Positions 51,478-61,252 are shown, counted from the stretch's first letter. The stretch: 64,000 nucleotides of DNA from UBA4363 sp002393965 (GCA_946542925.1 CAMNLA010000045.1:28190-92189), one strand, 5' to 3'. A program made the numbers and translations. Notes: generated by a model from the letters alone, not told the origin.

Positions 51478-52998
51478 CTATTCAGCAGGGGCAAACCGAC
51501 GCATTACAGTAGGCAAAGCCTCAATAATATCTCCTGAGAGCAGGGAGACAGGTCCATAATGGGAGGCTGCTTCATCTCCCGCCTTTCCATGTAGATAGAC
51601 CCCTAAAAGGGCTGCATCCGATGGGGAATAACCCTGTGCCAGCAACGATAACAAGATGCCGCAAAGAACATCTCCTGACCCCGCCGTTGCCATACCCGCA
51701 TTACCCGTCGAGTTGAAATGAACGGTCCCGTCTGGCATGACAACAGCCGTATAAGCACCTTTCAGGACGACGATGACATGATTCTCAAGGCTGAACTCCC
51801 GTGCCGACTCAATCTGAGCCCATCGGTTCGATAGGGAAACACCGCTGATCCGCTCCCATTCCTTTGGATGAGGAGTCAGAATACTTCCCTCTGGAATGGC
51901 CGTTTGCCAGTTCGTATGAACCGAAAGGATATTGAGCGCATCAGCATCAAGGACCATCGGACGATGGGATAAAGCCAACACCTGCTTCAGTACCTGAGCA
52001 GTGGATTCCGAAGTACCCAAACCACATCCGATACCTACCGCCGAATAGGACTCGACAGACGGCTCTGTTACTATTTCATTTTCATCATCAGTAGACAGAC
52101 ACATAGCCTCTGGAAGAGCAACCTGAAGAACACGTTCTACTGTCCGTGGTACATAACAACTGAGCAGTCCGACCCCCATCCTCATACAAGCCCTGGAGGC
52201 AAGAACCGCCGCCCCGGCTTTCCCTCTACTTCCTCCTATGAAAAGCGCATGTCCGAAAGTGCCCTTATGGGCAAAACGACTACGACGTGACACAAGAGGC
52301 AAATCCTCTTCCTGCGTTAGAAAATAATCACTGGGAATATTACGGATAGCATCCGCATGAAGAGAGATGTCCATGACATGGAACTCTCCGACATACGGCT
52401 CAGACTGAGGCATCAGGAACGATAGCTTGGGAAACTGAAGAGTCAGTGTCCAGTCGGACCGGACAATGGCAGAAAAGTCATTGGACGAATTGTCCTCCCC
52501 AAACAGACCCGAAGGGACATCAACGGAAATGACCATTTGCTTGGAGGTCTGGTTCAACCAGCTTACCCAATTACGGAAAAGACCTTCCAATGGACGGTTA
52601 AGACCTGATCCGAACAAGGCATCGACCACGACGGTTTCCGCATCGAGAATGGGATAGATACCCGTCTCTCCAGTCACCTCCTGCACAACAACAGACGTCT
52701 CCCGCAGACGCTCCAGATTCACAGCACAGTCCGCAGACAACGATGACGTGGCACGAAGAAGAAAAACCTCAACCCGAATGGAACAGCACGAGAGAATACG
52801 GGCAATGGCCAGACCATCTCCTCCATTATTCCCGGGACCGGCAAGCACCACTACTCGGGTGCCTCTGTCAAGACGACGGAGAAGGAATTCCGCCATTACA
52901 CGCGACGCACGCTCCATAAGGTCTATCGACCCTATGGGTTCACGCTGCATGGTCATAAGATCCAACTGGCGTATGTCTGATGTTCTGAATAGTTTCAC
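51478..52998 (-). CDS. nnr: Bifunctional NAD(P)H-hydrate epimerase / dehydratase
   Basis: Repairs damaged NADH and NADPH hydrates. The N-terminal YjeF_N epimerase domain has LAGPGNNGGDGLAIAR (about 51-66) and VDALFGSGL. The C-terminal ADP/ATP-dependent dehydratase (YjeF_C, ribokinase-like) has GGSRGKAGAAVLAS, LDADALNIL, LTPHPKEW and NAGMATAGSGDVLCG. 506 residues, the standard fused length. Last gene of the DUF177-rpmF-fabH-era-der-nnr stretch. Confidence 0.95.
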   Translation of the reverse strand: MKLFRTSDIRQLDLMTMQREPIGSIDLMERASRVMAEFLLRRLDRGTRVVVLAGPGNNGGDGLAIARILSCCSIRVEVFLLRATSSLSADCAVNLERLRETSVVVQEVTGETGIYPILDAETVVVDALFGSGLNRPLEGLFRNWVSWLNQTSKQMVISVDVPSGLFGEDNSSNDFSAIVRSDWTLTLQFPKLSFLMPQSEPYVGEFHVMDISLHADAIRNIPSDYFLTQEEDLPLVSRRSRFAHKGTFGHALFIGGSRGKAGAAVLASRACMRMGVGLLSCYVPRTVERVLQVALPEAMCLSTDDENEIVTEPSVESYSAVGIGCGLGTSESTAQVLKQVLALSHRPMVLDADALNILSVHTNWQTAIPEGSILTPHPKEWERISGVSLSNRWAQIESAREFSLENHVIVVLKGAYTAVVMPDGTVHFNSTGNAGMATAGSGDVLCGILLSLLAQGYSPSDAALLGVYLHGKAGDEAASHYGPVSLLSGDIIEALPTVMRRFAPAE

Positions 52999-53029
52999 TT
53001 CAGAAAGAAAACAAGACTATGATAACCGA

Positions 53030-54346
53030 CTATTTCTGACGGATGAAGATATTGATGGGAACCCCGGTAAAGTCCCACTTTGCCCGTATCTTGTTTTCCA
53101 AAAATCTTCGATAGGGCTCCTTGACATACTGTGGAAGATTGGCAAAAAAAACGAAAGAAGGGATCATCGTATTCGGCAACTGGGCAGCGTACTTGATCTT
53201 TACGTATTTACCCTTAATGGCAGGTGGTGGGAAGTTTTCAATCAATGGAAGGATATATTCATTAAGCTTGCCCGCAGTTACCTTACGCGATTTATTGGCA
53301 TAGACCGCCTCCGCCGTTTCAATGACCTTGAAAATGCGCTGCTTGGTCAGGGCAGACGTGAAGATAATCGGAAAATCAGTAAACGGAGCCAAACGGTTAC
53401 GGATCGCATTTTCCATCGTTTTGATGGATAGGTCGGATTTTTCTTCTACCAAATCCCACTTATTGACACAGACAACAAGACCCTTCTTGTTTTTCTGTAT
53501 GACCGAGAAAATGTTCAGATCCTGACTCTCGATTCCTCGCGTCGCATCAATCATCAGCACGCAGACATCTGCATTCTCTATCGCACGGATAGAACGGACA
53601 ACCGAGTAATATTCCAAATCCTCTGTCACTTTCGATTTCCTTCGGATTCCAGCCGTATCAACCAGATAAAAGTCATGACCGAACTTGTTGTAACGAGTAT
53701 AGATGGAATCTCTTGTCGTTCCCGCTATGTCCGTTACGATATTTCGATCGTCCTGCAGAAACGCATTGATAAGGGAGGACTTGCCTGCATTAGGACGACC
53801 GACTACAGCAATACGCGGAAGATCCTCTATGTCCTCCTCCTGCCTGTTCGCATCGAAATGACGGACCACTGCATCCAGAAGTTCTCCCGTTCCAAGACCG
53901 TTCATCGCCGACAACAAATACGGCTCACCAAGTCCCAGTCGATAAAACTCCGCCGCCTGATATTGCAGGTCAAACGTGTCTGCCTTATTGGACACCAATA
54001 AAATAGGCTTTTTCACCCGACGGAGCATGTTGGCAATCTCCGTGTCATATTCGTTGATACCGACTGTGACATCCACAATGTAAAGGATGACGTCTGCCTC
54101 CTCTACGGCAATAGTCACCTGACGACGGATCTCATTCTCAAAAATGTCTTCCGAACCCTCTACCCATCCGCCTGTGTCGATGATCGAAAACTCATGACCA
54201 TTCCAAAAACTCTTTCCATACTGACGGTCACGAGTCGTTCCAGACACATCCGCCACTATGGCACGACGTGTCTGAGTCAGGCGATTAAAGAGCGTTGATT
54301 TTCCTACATTCGGACGACCAACGATTGCTACGATATTTCCTGCCAT
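53030..54346 (-). CDS. der: GTPase Der (EngA)
   Basis: Ribosome-assembly GTPase with two tandem G domains. The first has GRPNVGKST (residues 9-17), DTGGWVEG and SNKADTF; the second has GRPNAGKSS (near 180), DTAGIRRKSK and VNKWDLV. A C-terminal KH-like domain ends the protein. 438 residues. 31 nt before nnr and 24 nt after era. Confidence 0.97.
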   Translation of the reverse strand: MAGNIVAIVGRPNVGKSTLFNRLTQTRRAIVADVSGTTRDRQYGKSFWNGHEFSIIDTGGWVEGSEDIFENEIRRQVTIAVEEADVILYIVDVTVGINEYDTEIANMLRRVKKPILLVSNKADTFDLQYQAAEFYRLGLGEPYLLSAMNGLGTGELLDAVVRHFDANRQEEDIEDLPRIAVVGRPNAGKSSLINAFLQDDRNIVTDIAGTTRDSIYTRYNKFGHDFYLVDTAGIRRKSKVTEDLEYYSVVRSIRAIENADVCVLMIDATRGIESQDLNIFSVIQKNKKGLVVCVNKWDLVEEKSDLSIKTMENAIRNRLAPFTDFPIIFTSALTKQRIFKVIETAEAVYANKSRKVTAGKLNEYILPLIENFPPPAIKGKYVKIKYAAQLPNTMIPSFVFFANLPQYVKEPYRRFLENKIRAKWDFTGVPINIFIRQK

Positions 54347-54370
54347 GGGATGTACGTCTTTAATGAGTTT

Positions 54371-55255
54371 TTATTCAGAGAGATTATAACCGAAATAACG
54401 GAGTTTATCCTCTCGGCTCCGCCAATCTTTTTCGACTTTGACAAAGATCTCCAGATAGACCTTCTTCTGAAAGAAGGATTCAATATCCTTACGGGCTGAC
54501 ATGGCCACCCTCTTGAGAGACTCCCCTCTCTTACCGATGATAATGCCCTTTTGAGACTCTCGCTCAACGTAAATCAAGGCATTGATCCGGATAATCGACT
54601 CCTCTTCCCTGAAACGCTCCACCACAACCTCCACCGAGTAAGGAATCTCCTTATCATAATGGAGCAGGATCTTCTCCCGTATGATTTCCGTAACAAAAAA
54701 TCTCGCCGGTTTGTCGGTCAGGGAGTCTTTGTCAAAAAATGGAGGCGATTCAGGCAATAGTTCCTTGATGCGCTTGAGCAATAGATCCAAATTGAATCGA
54801 TGCAAGGCCGAAATAGGTAGAATCTCCGCACGCGGTATCGTTTCTTTCCACTGCGCAACCAACGACTCTAAACGCTCCTGATCGATCAGGTCAATCTTAT
54901 TGACGGCAAGCAACAACGGTGCCTCATTCTCATTGACCATCTTAACGAAACTCGCATTCTTGTCGGGAGAATCCACAGCATCCGTGACATATAGCAATAC
55001 ATCAGCATCCGTAAGGGCGGATTTCGAAAACTGTAACATCGATTCCTGCAACTTATAATTCGGCTTCAGAACTCCTGGTGTGTCGGAATAGACAATCTGG
55101 AAATCCTCTCCGTTGACAATGCCCATAATACGATGACGCGTCGTCTGGGCTTTGCTTGTAATGATAGATATACGCTCCCCAACCAACGCATTCATCAACG
55201 TTGACTTTCCTACATTCGGATTCCCTACAATATTTACAAACCCGGCCTTATGCAT
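54371..55255 (-). CDS. era: GTPase Era
   Basis: Binds the 3' end of 16S rRNA during small-subunit maturation. 294 residues starting MHKAGFVNIVG. GNPNVGKST (G1), SDTPGVLKPNY (G3) and VNKIDLID (G4), then a KH domain with IIIGKRGESLKRV. The ATG at 55255 was preferred over an upstream in-frame TTG at 55267. Followed closely by der. Confidence 0.97.
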   Translation of the reverse strand: MHKAGFVNIVGNPNVGKSTLMNALVGERISIITSKAQTTRHRIMGIVNGEDFQIVYSDTPGVLKPNYKLQESMLQFSKSALTDADVLLYVTDAVDSPDKNASFVKMVNENEAPLLLAVNKIDLIDQERLESLVAQWKETIPRAEILPISALHRFNLDLLLKRIKELLPESPPFFDKDSLTDKPARFFVTEIIREKILLHYDKEIPYSVEVVVERFREEESIIRINALIYVERESQKGIIIGKRGESLKRVAMSARKDIESFFQKKVYLEIFVKVEKDWRSREDKLRYFGYNLSE

Positions 55256-55340
55256 GGCATTGAACAAAAGTCTATTGTATTTTTCGTTTCTAAACAGAAT
55301 TCTTCATTCACGATTGCATAGGACATTCTTCGAGAGATAC

Positions 55341-55370
55341 AAAAAGCACGGCTTTGATAGTCGTGCTTTC
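55341..55370 (-). terminator. Intrinsic terminator after fabH
   Basis: 8-bp stem (55362-55369 with 55343-55350) around an 11-nt loop; on the minus strand it runs into a T-rich tail (TTTTTG). It sits 24 nt past the fabH stop, so era and der probably also have their own promoter. Confidence 0.65.
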
Positions 55371-55393
55371 TTTTTCAGCATCTGTCGCTCTTG

Positions 55394-56380
55394 TCAACGA
55401 GGATCATAAGCCCACTTCATATAGGCTCCTGCCCAGGAAAAACCCGCTCCAAAAGCAGCCATGACAATATTGTCTCCCTTCTTCAGACGTTTCTCGAAAT
55501 CCCATAGACACAGGGCAATCGTTGCTCCCGAGGTATTTCCATAACGCTGAATGTTGATCAGTACCTTGTCATAAGGGACGTTAATACGATTCACCGCAGC
55601 ATCAATAATTCGCAGGTTTGCCTGATGAGGAATGAACCAATTGACATCCTCCGAACGAAGATGATTACGCTCCATGATCGAGGCCGAGACATCTGCCATG
55701 TGCGTGACGGCAAACTTATAAACCGTAGGACCTTTCTGCCAAAGATAATGCATGTGATCCCGTACAGTTTCCTCCGTAGCTGGATAAGCAGAACCTCCTG
55801 CCGGAAGCTTCAGGAACTGACCTCCACTTCCATCCGTGTGGATTTCAGCATCCATCCAGCCGTACTCATTGTTCGGCTCAAGAAGCACTGCCGCAGAACC
55901 GTCACCAAAAAGCGGACACGTGGAACGGTCCGTATAATCAGTGATACTGGACATCTTCTCCGCACAGACGACAATGACCTTCTTGTATCTTCCACTCTGA
56001 ATGAAAGACGAAGCCGTCTCCATCGCGGTCAGAAAACCACAACAAGCAATCGACAGGTCAAAAGCAAAAGCATTCTTGATTCCCACCTTGTCACATATCA
56101 TCGATCCACAATTCGGAAAGACATGATCCGGCGTGGTCGTTGCGCATATCACCAACTCAATCTCGTCTGCGCCGACACCCGTCTTTTCCAACAATTGCTT
56201 TACTGCCAAAGCTCCCATTTCCGATGAACCCACACCCTCGCCCTTGAGGATACGACGCTCCTTGATGCCAACGTGGGACATGATCCACTCATCGTTGGTA
56301 TCAACCATTCTGCTCAACTCATCGTTTGTCAGAACATAGTCTGGGACATAGCCACCGACTCCGGTAATTGCTGCATACAT
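55394..56380 (-). CDS. fabH: 3-oxoacyl-ACP synthase III
   Basis: Starts fatty-acid synthesis by condensing acetyl- (or branched acyl-) CoA with malonyl-ACP. 328 residues. Triad: Cys113 (SIACCGF), His in FIPHQANLRI and Asn in YGNTSGATIAL. FGDGSAAVLLE and the C-terminal GAGFSWAG are also present. The residue after the catalytic Cys is another Cys. The rpmF-plsX-fabH order known from E. coli lacks plsX here; about 240 nt with a hairpin separate rpmF from fabH. Confidence 0.95.
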   Translation of the reverse strand: MYAAITGVGGYVPDYVLTNDELSRMVDTNDEWIMSHVGIKERRILKGEGVGSSEMGALAVKQLLEKTGVGADEIELVICATTTPDHVFPNCGSMICDKVGIKNAFAFDLSIACCGFLTAMETASSFIQSGRYKKVIVVCAEKMSSITDYTDRSTCPLFGDGSAAVLLEPNNEYGWMDAEIHTDGSGGQFLKLPAGGSAYPATEETVRDHMHYLWQKGPTVYKFAVTHMADVSASIMERNHLRSEDVNWFIPHQANLRIIDAAVNRINVPYDKVLINIQRYGNTSGATIALCLWDFEKRLKKGDNIVMAAFGAGFSWAGAYMKWAYDPR

Positions 56381-56544
56381 AGCGATTGTTTTTTGGGGGA
56401 TTACCTACTGATCTGCCATCACTTTCTCCGCAAATACAAGAAATTGGAGAGTATTTTATATGAATTGCTTTTTATCAAACCAGATATACAGAACCAAGAT
56501 TGCTTGGACTCTATACCATGGCTCAAAAAAAGAACTGTTCTAAA

Positions 56545-56580
56545 TAAACGAATCGGACTTTCTGCAAAAAGCCGATTCGA
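56545..56580 (-). terminator. Hairpin downstream of rpmF
   Basis: 8-bp perfect stem (56572-56579 with 56549-56556), followed on the minus strand by TTTATTT. Likely a partial terminator between rpmF and fabH. Confidence 0.5.
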
Positions 56581-56622
56581 AAACCTTTTTTTCCCTGCTA
56601 TTAGACCAGGTAGCGACGGTTC

Positions 56623-56817
56623 CTATTTCTCCAAAGACTCTGTCTCCTTGGAGATTGCCAGCTTCCCTCTGTAGAACCCACATTCAGGACATACAGTATG
56701 AAAAATATGCAAAGCTCCGCAGTTAGGGCATGCTACCAAGGTAGGTGCTTTTGCCACATAGTGAGTTCTTCTTGCTGCAGTTCTTCTGTTCGATTGTCTT
56801 CGTTTAGGATGTGCCAT
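56623..56817 (-). CDS. rpmF: 50S ribosomal protein L32
   Basis: 64 residues beginning MAHPKRRQSNRRTAARRTH, with the zinc-binding CPNC and CPEC pairs (about residues 30-33 and 43-46) and GFYRGKLAI. Standard for zinc-containing L32. It follows the DUF177 gene on the same strand by 107 nt. Confidence 0.97.
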   Translation of the reverse strand: MAHPKRRQSNRRTAARRTHYVAKAPTLVACPNCGALHIFHTVCPECGFYRGKLAISKETESLEK

Positions 56818-56924
56818 GTTTTTTTATTTAATATGTTTTGTTTTCTTCTTTTATTTTAATGGGCTTCATTGCCTGTCAGACATTCCTGCGTGTCTTTCTC
56901 TAAAAAAGACTCACAAGTCTCTGA

Positions 56925-57452
56925 TCAAAGACTCCCTTGCTTTTCCGCCAGTTTCTTCAACGCATTCCAACGTTCGTCCGGTTCCGTCTTTTCCGTGCGG
57001 CATCCCGCTCCATGACGCTCCAGCTGACTCATCATCTCTGGATTACACTGCCCCTCTTCATGTTCATGGACAATCGGTATTTGAAGTGCGATGAGCTCAT
57101 ACAAATGCCATTCCAGATCCAAGACTCCTTCCTTCTCATCTACTATCAGCAGATCGTCACCTTCGTCCAACTCTGCCTCACCCATCCTCACAAAAAAGCG
57201 ATCCTCGACATCTATCGGCACTTCCACGTCATCCAGACATCGATTACAGGGAATCGTGATCGTACCATGAATACCGACCTCTACGTCAAACGTCTCTCCA
57301 GAACGAACCGAGACTTCAACATCTAAATGACCTCCCGTTATCTCAGTCCCCTCTTTGGAAACAAAAAACGAATCATCCAATTCATACCGAAACTCACTCT
57401 TTCCAACCGGAAGCGAACGTAAGTCTATTCGGTAATAATCAAAGGATTCCAT
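56925..57452 (-). CDS. DUF177 (YceD) family protein
   Basis: 175 residues of the YceD family, whose bacterial and plastid members are linked to 23S rRNA metabolism and sit next to rpmF, as here. Features: IDLRSLPVGKSEF (start), the IPCNRCLDDVEVPI core with the CxxC, and an acidic C-terminal half with HEHEEGQCNPEM. The start is the ATG at 57452; a TTG at 57482 falls inside the promoter's -7 box. Confidence 0.88.
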   Translation of the reverse strand: MESFDYYRIDLRSLPVGKSEFRYELDDSFFVSKEGTEITGGHLDVEVSVRSGETFDVEVGIHGTITIPCNRCLDDVEVPIDVEDRFFVRMGEAELDEGDDLLIVDEKEGVLDLEWHLYELIALQIPIVHEHEEGQCNPEMMSQLERHGAGCRTEKTEPDERWNALKKLAEKQGSL

Positions 57453-57479
57453 ATTTTTCGACTTTACGAAAAAACTTTG

Positions 57480-57509
57480 CAAAGTTACACTTATTATCTT
57501 TCATAACAA
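57480..57509 (-). promoter_or_regulatory. Promoter of the DUF177-rpmF unit
   Basis: On the minus strand a TTG -33 box (57507-57509) is 19 nt from a perfect TAACTTTG (57480-57487). Transcription starts near 57473, giving a leader of about 20 nt. Confidence 0.6.
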
Positions 57510-57519
57510 GTCTTTCGTG

Positions 57520-58734
57520 TTACTTTTTTTGTTTCTTCTCTTTCTTTTTCTTCCTATTCTCTTGTTTTGCGAGCACAATACTGAAGGTTGTACCACAGCC
57601 CTCTTCGCTCCACTTGACAAAGATTCGTCCTTTGTGATATTCATTCACAATGCGCTTGGCCAACGACAACCCAAGCCCCCAGCCACGACTCTTGGTTGTA
57701 TAACCCGCCTTGAAGACATCATCCCATTTCGACTTCGGAATGCCGATTCCCGTATCTGTGACGTCAATCGTCACGTGAGCATCGTCCTCCGTCATCAGTA
57801 CGTCAATCCGACCTACCCTTCCTCCCATCACGTCCATGGCATTCTTACACAGATTTTCAATGACCCACTCAAACAACGGTACGTTAAGCGGGATTTCTAA
57901 ACCCTCCTCACACTGACTGATAAATCCGATCTCCGTCCCTTTGGAGGCACGCTGACGCATATAGCCTAACGCCGCCTCCACTACATTACGGATATCCGCC
58001 GGTTTTAACTCCGGACGAGACCCTATCTTTGAGAATCGCTCCGTGATAACCTGCAAACGGTGGATATCCTTGTCCATCTCCCCATACATCTCCTCGTCTT
58101 CCGAATGCTTCATACGCATCAGTTCTACCCACCCATTGAGCGACGAGATGGGAGTACCCAACTGATGAGCCGTTTCTTTACTCAGACCAACCCACACATC
58201 GTCTTGCTCCGACCGGCGGACACTGAGGAAGAAAAACAAAAGCATAAGACAGAAGATCGATACGACTGACAATATGCCGAACGTAAAGTATCGGACATTG
58301 CGCAGCGTCGCGCTCTCATCATAATAGACATATTGAAATCCATCTCCCACATCAATGCGAATGGGAGAGTGAATCTTGGAGAATTGTGTCACACATTTTC
58401 GGACATAAGACTCCTGCTCCGCCGACGATGCAGGCAACTGGATATTACGGGCTCCACTCTCTCCACCTACCAACCGACCCGCTTCATCTACAAGGAGTAC
58501 TGGGATGTCATCATTGGAGTTGATGATCTTCAACAGAAAGGACACGTCCTCTTCCTCGTCTGCTTCCGCCAAACGCATCATGGACTCCGCCCACAAGGCG
58601 ATACGCCCTTCCTCATTCTTCAGCATGGACTGCTCGAAACGATGCACCAAAACGATCGTAGTAACAATGATCAGCAACGCAGCCATCACGAAGCTGATCT
58701 TAATCCATCGATATCTATTGCTGTAACTTCTCAT
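57520..58734 (-). CDS. Sensor histidine kinase (two membrane segments)
   Basis: 404 residues. TM1 at about 13-31, a periplasmic sensor of about 115 residues without a recognisable fold, TM2 at about 149-171, then a cytoplasmic kinase core: H box KETAHQLGTPISSLNGW with His190, N box ENLCKNAMDVM, G1 VTDTGIGIP and G2 RGWGLGLSLAKR. HAMP is absent or very short. A Lys-rich tail closes the protein. No response-regulator gene lies within the window nearby, so it is an orphan by position. 55 nt after rsgA. Confidence 0.9.
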   Translation of the reverse strand: MRSYSNRYRWIKISFVMAALLIIVTTIVLVHRFEQSMLKNEEGRIALWAESMMRLAEADEEEDVSFLLKIINSNDDIPVLLVDEAGRLVGGESGARNIQLPASSAEQESYVRKCVTQFSKIHSPIRIDVGDGFQYVYYDESATLRNVRYFTFGILSVVSIFCLMLLFFFLSVRRSEQDDVWVGLSKETAHQLGTPISSLNGWVELMRMKHSEDEEMYGEMDKDIHRLQVITERFSKIGSRPELKPADIRNVVEAALGYMRQRASKGTEIGFISQCEEGLEIPLNVPLFEWVIENLCKNAMDVMGGRVGRIDVLMTEDDAHVTIDVTDTGIGIPKSKWDDVFKAGYTTKSRGWGLGLSLAKRIVNEYHKGRIFVKWSEEGCGTTFSIVLAKQENRKKKKEKKQKK

Positions 58735-58789
58735 CGGACAACATCCCTGCCTCTTTATCCTCGCCCATCACCGGGCAAAGACGGATACC

Positions 58790-59713
58790 TTAACGATACT
58801 TGGACTCACTTTCGTCATCACGTATGCTTAGATAACTGTTATAGCGGGATTCACTGATCACATGGGACTCGACCGCCTCCTTTACAGCACATCCCGGCTC
58901 GTTGATGTGCTGGCAGTTGGCAAAACGACACCCTTTCGATTCTCGGAATATCTCTGGAAAATAGTGCGAGATCTCATCCTTTTTCATATCAACGACTCCG
59001 AATCCTTTGACTCCAGGCGTATCGACGATATATCCTCCGTTCTTCATCGCATACATTTCTGAAAAGGTGGTCGTATGCATACCCTTTTTATGATAGGAAG
59101 AAATATCATTGGTTCGCGCCACCTCTTCCCCCTCCATGGCATTGACCAACGTGGACTTGCCGACACCCGAATTTCCAGAGAACAAGGTCACCTTCCCACT
59201 AAGAAGCGCACGCAGTTCGTCAACCCCTTCACCAGTGACAGACGAGGTTCGGAGCGTCCCATATCCTATCGAATGATACAACGTCTCCAATCCTTCCAGA
59301 TACTCCAGATCGAAAGGATCGTACAAATCAATTTTATTAAAGACTAGAACCGCAGGAATACCGTATGCCTCAGCCGTAACCAACAACCGGTCTATGAAAA
59401 CAGGTGATGTCTCAGGATGACGGACAGTCACCACAGGCACAAAAAGATCCAGATTGGCCGCTATGATTTGAGAGGCTTTCGAAAGATTGCTCGATCGACG
59501 GATAATATAATTCTTGCGGTCAGCAATATCCGATATCAGACCGGTTTCTTCTTTGTCCGTCTCAAAGTAAACCCTGTCCCCGACTGCTACGGGGTTCGTA
59601 CTGCGTATATCTCGCAAACGGAAGGTTCCCTTCACTTTGCAAGCATAGTCCCGACCTTCTTCCGTCCGGACGATATACCAACTTCCCGTATTTTTTATCA
59701 CCAATCCTTCCAT
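58790..59713 (-). CDS. rsgA: Ribosome small subunit-dependent GTPase A
   Basis: Circularly permuted GTPase checking 30S maturation. 307 residues: an N-terminal OB domain (GLVIKNTGSWYIV), G4 (VFNKIDLYD) preceding G1 (LFSGNSGVGKST) and G3 (VDTPGVKGFG), and a C-terminal zinc site in GCRFANCQHINEPGC. The start at 59713 is the family-typical MEGLV; the 33 residues that could be read upstream look non-coding. Confidence 0.95.
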   Translation of the reverse strand: MEGLVIKNTGSWYIVRTEEGRDYACKVKGTFRLRDIRSTNPVAVGDRVYFETDKEETGLISDIADRKNYIIRRSSNLSKASQIIAANLDLFVPVVTVRHPETSPVFIDRLLVTAEAYGIPAVLVFNKIDLYDPFDLEYLEGLETLYHSIGYGTLRTSSVTGEGVDELRALLSGKVTLFSGNSGVGKSTLVNAMEGEEVARTNDISSYHKKGMHTTTFSEMYAMKNGGYIVDTPGVKGFGVVDMKKDEISHYFPEIFRESKGCRFANCQHINEPGCAVKEAVESHVISESRYNSYLSIRDDESESKYR

Positions 59714-59894
59714 CCCTTCATTTATTGAACGAACAAATCCTTTCGATATACCAAAGGGCTGAGTCAAATTTTTCGATGAGCCAAAAGAACAATGATAACT
59801 CGACCGAATCATTGCCTTGGCAAGAAATAACGGTCACGACCAATAGAAAACAAAAGGTCTGCTGATCGATTGAAAAAAAGATAATGAACCGACC

Positions 59895-60455
59895 TCAGAC
59901 AGTCATCACCTCTTTTTCCTTTGCCGCAAACAACTCGTCGATCTTCTTGATATATCTGTCGTGAATCTTCTGAACCTCTGCTTCGCCGTCCTTTTCAACG
60001 TCCTCGCTCATACCGTCTTTGACGGCCTTCTTCAAACCCTCAATGGCATCTCTGCGTGCATTACGAACCGTCATCTTCGCATTTTCACATTCCTGCTTAC
60101 ACTTCTTGACCAATTCCCTACGACGCTCCTCTGTGAGCGGCGGTATCTGTAGGCGAAGCATCTCTCCATTGTTGATCGGCATGATCCCAATCTCCGAATT
60201 GATGATGGCACGCTCTATCACGGACAGCATGTTTTTCTCCCACGGCTGAATAGCAATGGTACGCTGGTCAGGTGTCGTCACCGATGCTGCCGAACTGATG
60301 GAAGCCTGCGTTCCATAATAGTCTATACGGATAGGATCCAATATCTTCACATTGGCCTTCCCGGCTCGGATACGTCCCAATGCCTCATCCAAATACAAGA
60401 TAGACTCCTCCATCTGTTCCTCCGCCTTAGCGAGGTATTCTTTTACTTCTGCCAT
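59895..60455 (-). CDS. frr: Ribosome recycling factor
   Basis: 186 residues, normal length. Three-helix-bundle domain with LDEALGRIRAGKANVKIL and a middle beta domain (SVTTPDQRTIAIQPWEK), followed by the conserved IPPLTEERRRELVKK. It splits post-termination ribosomes together with EF-G. 41 nt after pyrH. Confidence 0.97.
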   Translation of the reverse strand: MAEVKEYLAKAEEQMEESILYLDEALGRIRAGKANVKILDPIRIDYYGTQASISSAASVTTPDQRTIAIQPWEKNMLSVIERAIINSEIGIMPINNGEMLRLQIPPLTEERRRELVKKCKQECENAKMTVRNARRDAIEGLKKAVKDGMSEDVEKDGEAEVQKIHDRYIKKIDELFAAKEKEVMTV

Positions 60456-60496
60456 TTTTCTTTCTGTAAAAATTTTATTGTTTGTTTTCTGTTTTG

Positions 60497-61210
60497 CTAT
60501 GCTAACTTCACAAGGGTGCCGATCTTCTCACCCATCATCACCTTCTTGAGATTACCCACTTTGTCCATATCAAAGACATAAATAGGCATACCGTTCTCCT
60601 TACACATCGTCGTGGCAGTGAGATCCATCACCTTCAGCCCTCGTGTATAGATTTCATCGTACGTTATCTCCTCAAACTTCGTGGCTGTCGGATCCTTCTC
60701 CGGATCTGCCGTATAGATTCCATCCACCCTTGTTCCCTTCAACATAACATCGGCTTCTATCTCTATAGCACGCAACGACGAACCGGTATCCGTTGTGAAA
60801 TAAGGATTCCCAGTTCCTGCCGAGAAGATAGCAATCTCTCCTCTTTCAATCGTTTCCAATGCCTTCTGCTTGCTGTAGAATTCTCCGATAGGCTCCATTC
60901 GGATCGCCGTCAACACTCGCGCCTTTACACCCTTGGAGTTCAAGGCTGAACTCAGCGCCAGACTGTTGATGACCGTTGCCAACATACCCATCTGATCTCC
61001 CTTCACTCGGTCAAATCCCTTGGAACTGCCACTCAATCCCCGGAAGATATTTCCTCCGCCAATGACAATCCCTATCTCTACACCCATCTTATGTATTTCC
61101 GCTATCTGTTCCGCGTACTCCGAGAGACGGACTTCATCAATCCCATATTGCTTCTCCCCCATGAGCGACTCGCCACTCAACTTTAGTAAAATACGTTTAA
61201 ATCGAACCAT
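60497..61210 (-). CDS. pyrH: UMP kinase
   Basis: Phosphorylates UMP for pyrimidine nucleotide synthesis. 237 residues of the amino-acid-kinase fold: ILLKLSGESLMG (residues 7-18), VIGGGNIFRG, GTGNPYFTTDT, KGTRVDGIYTADP and MDLTA. First gene of the pyrH-frr-rsgA group, a common bacterial order. Confidence 0.97.
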   Translation of the reverse strand: MVRFKRILLKLSGESLMGEKQYGIDEVRLSEYAEQIAEIHKMGVEIGIVIGGGNIFRGLSGSSKGFDRVKGDQMGMLATVINSLALSSALNSKGVKARVLTAIRMEPIGEFYSKQKALETIERGEIAIFSAGTGNPYFTTDTGSSLRAIEIEADVMLKGTRVDGIYTADPEKDPTATKFEEITYDEIYTRGLKVMDLTATTMCKENGMPIYVFDMDKVGNLKKVMMGEKIGTLVKLA

Positions 61211-61252
61211 ACCCGCTTTCCTTATTTCTTCAGACGATTGATTAATATTTTA

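Noticed and set aside
56273..56674. 133-codon plus-strand frame between fabH and rpmF
   Set aside because: It overlaps fabH and rpmF on the other strand and has no family features.
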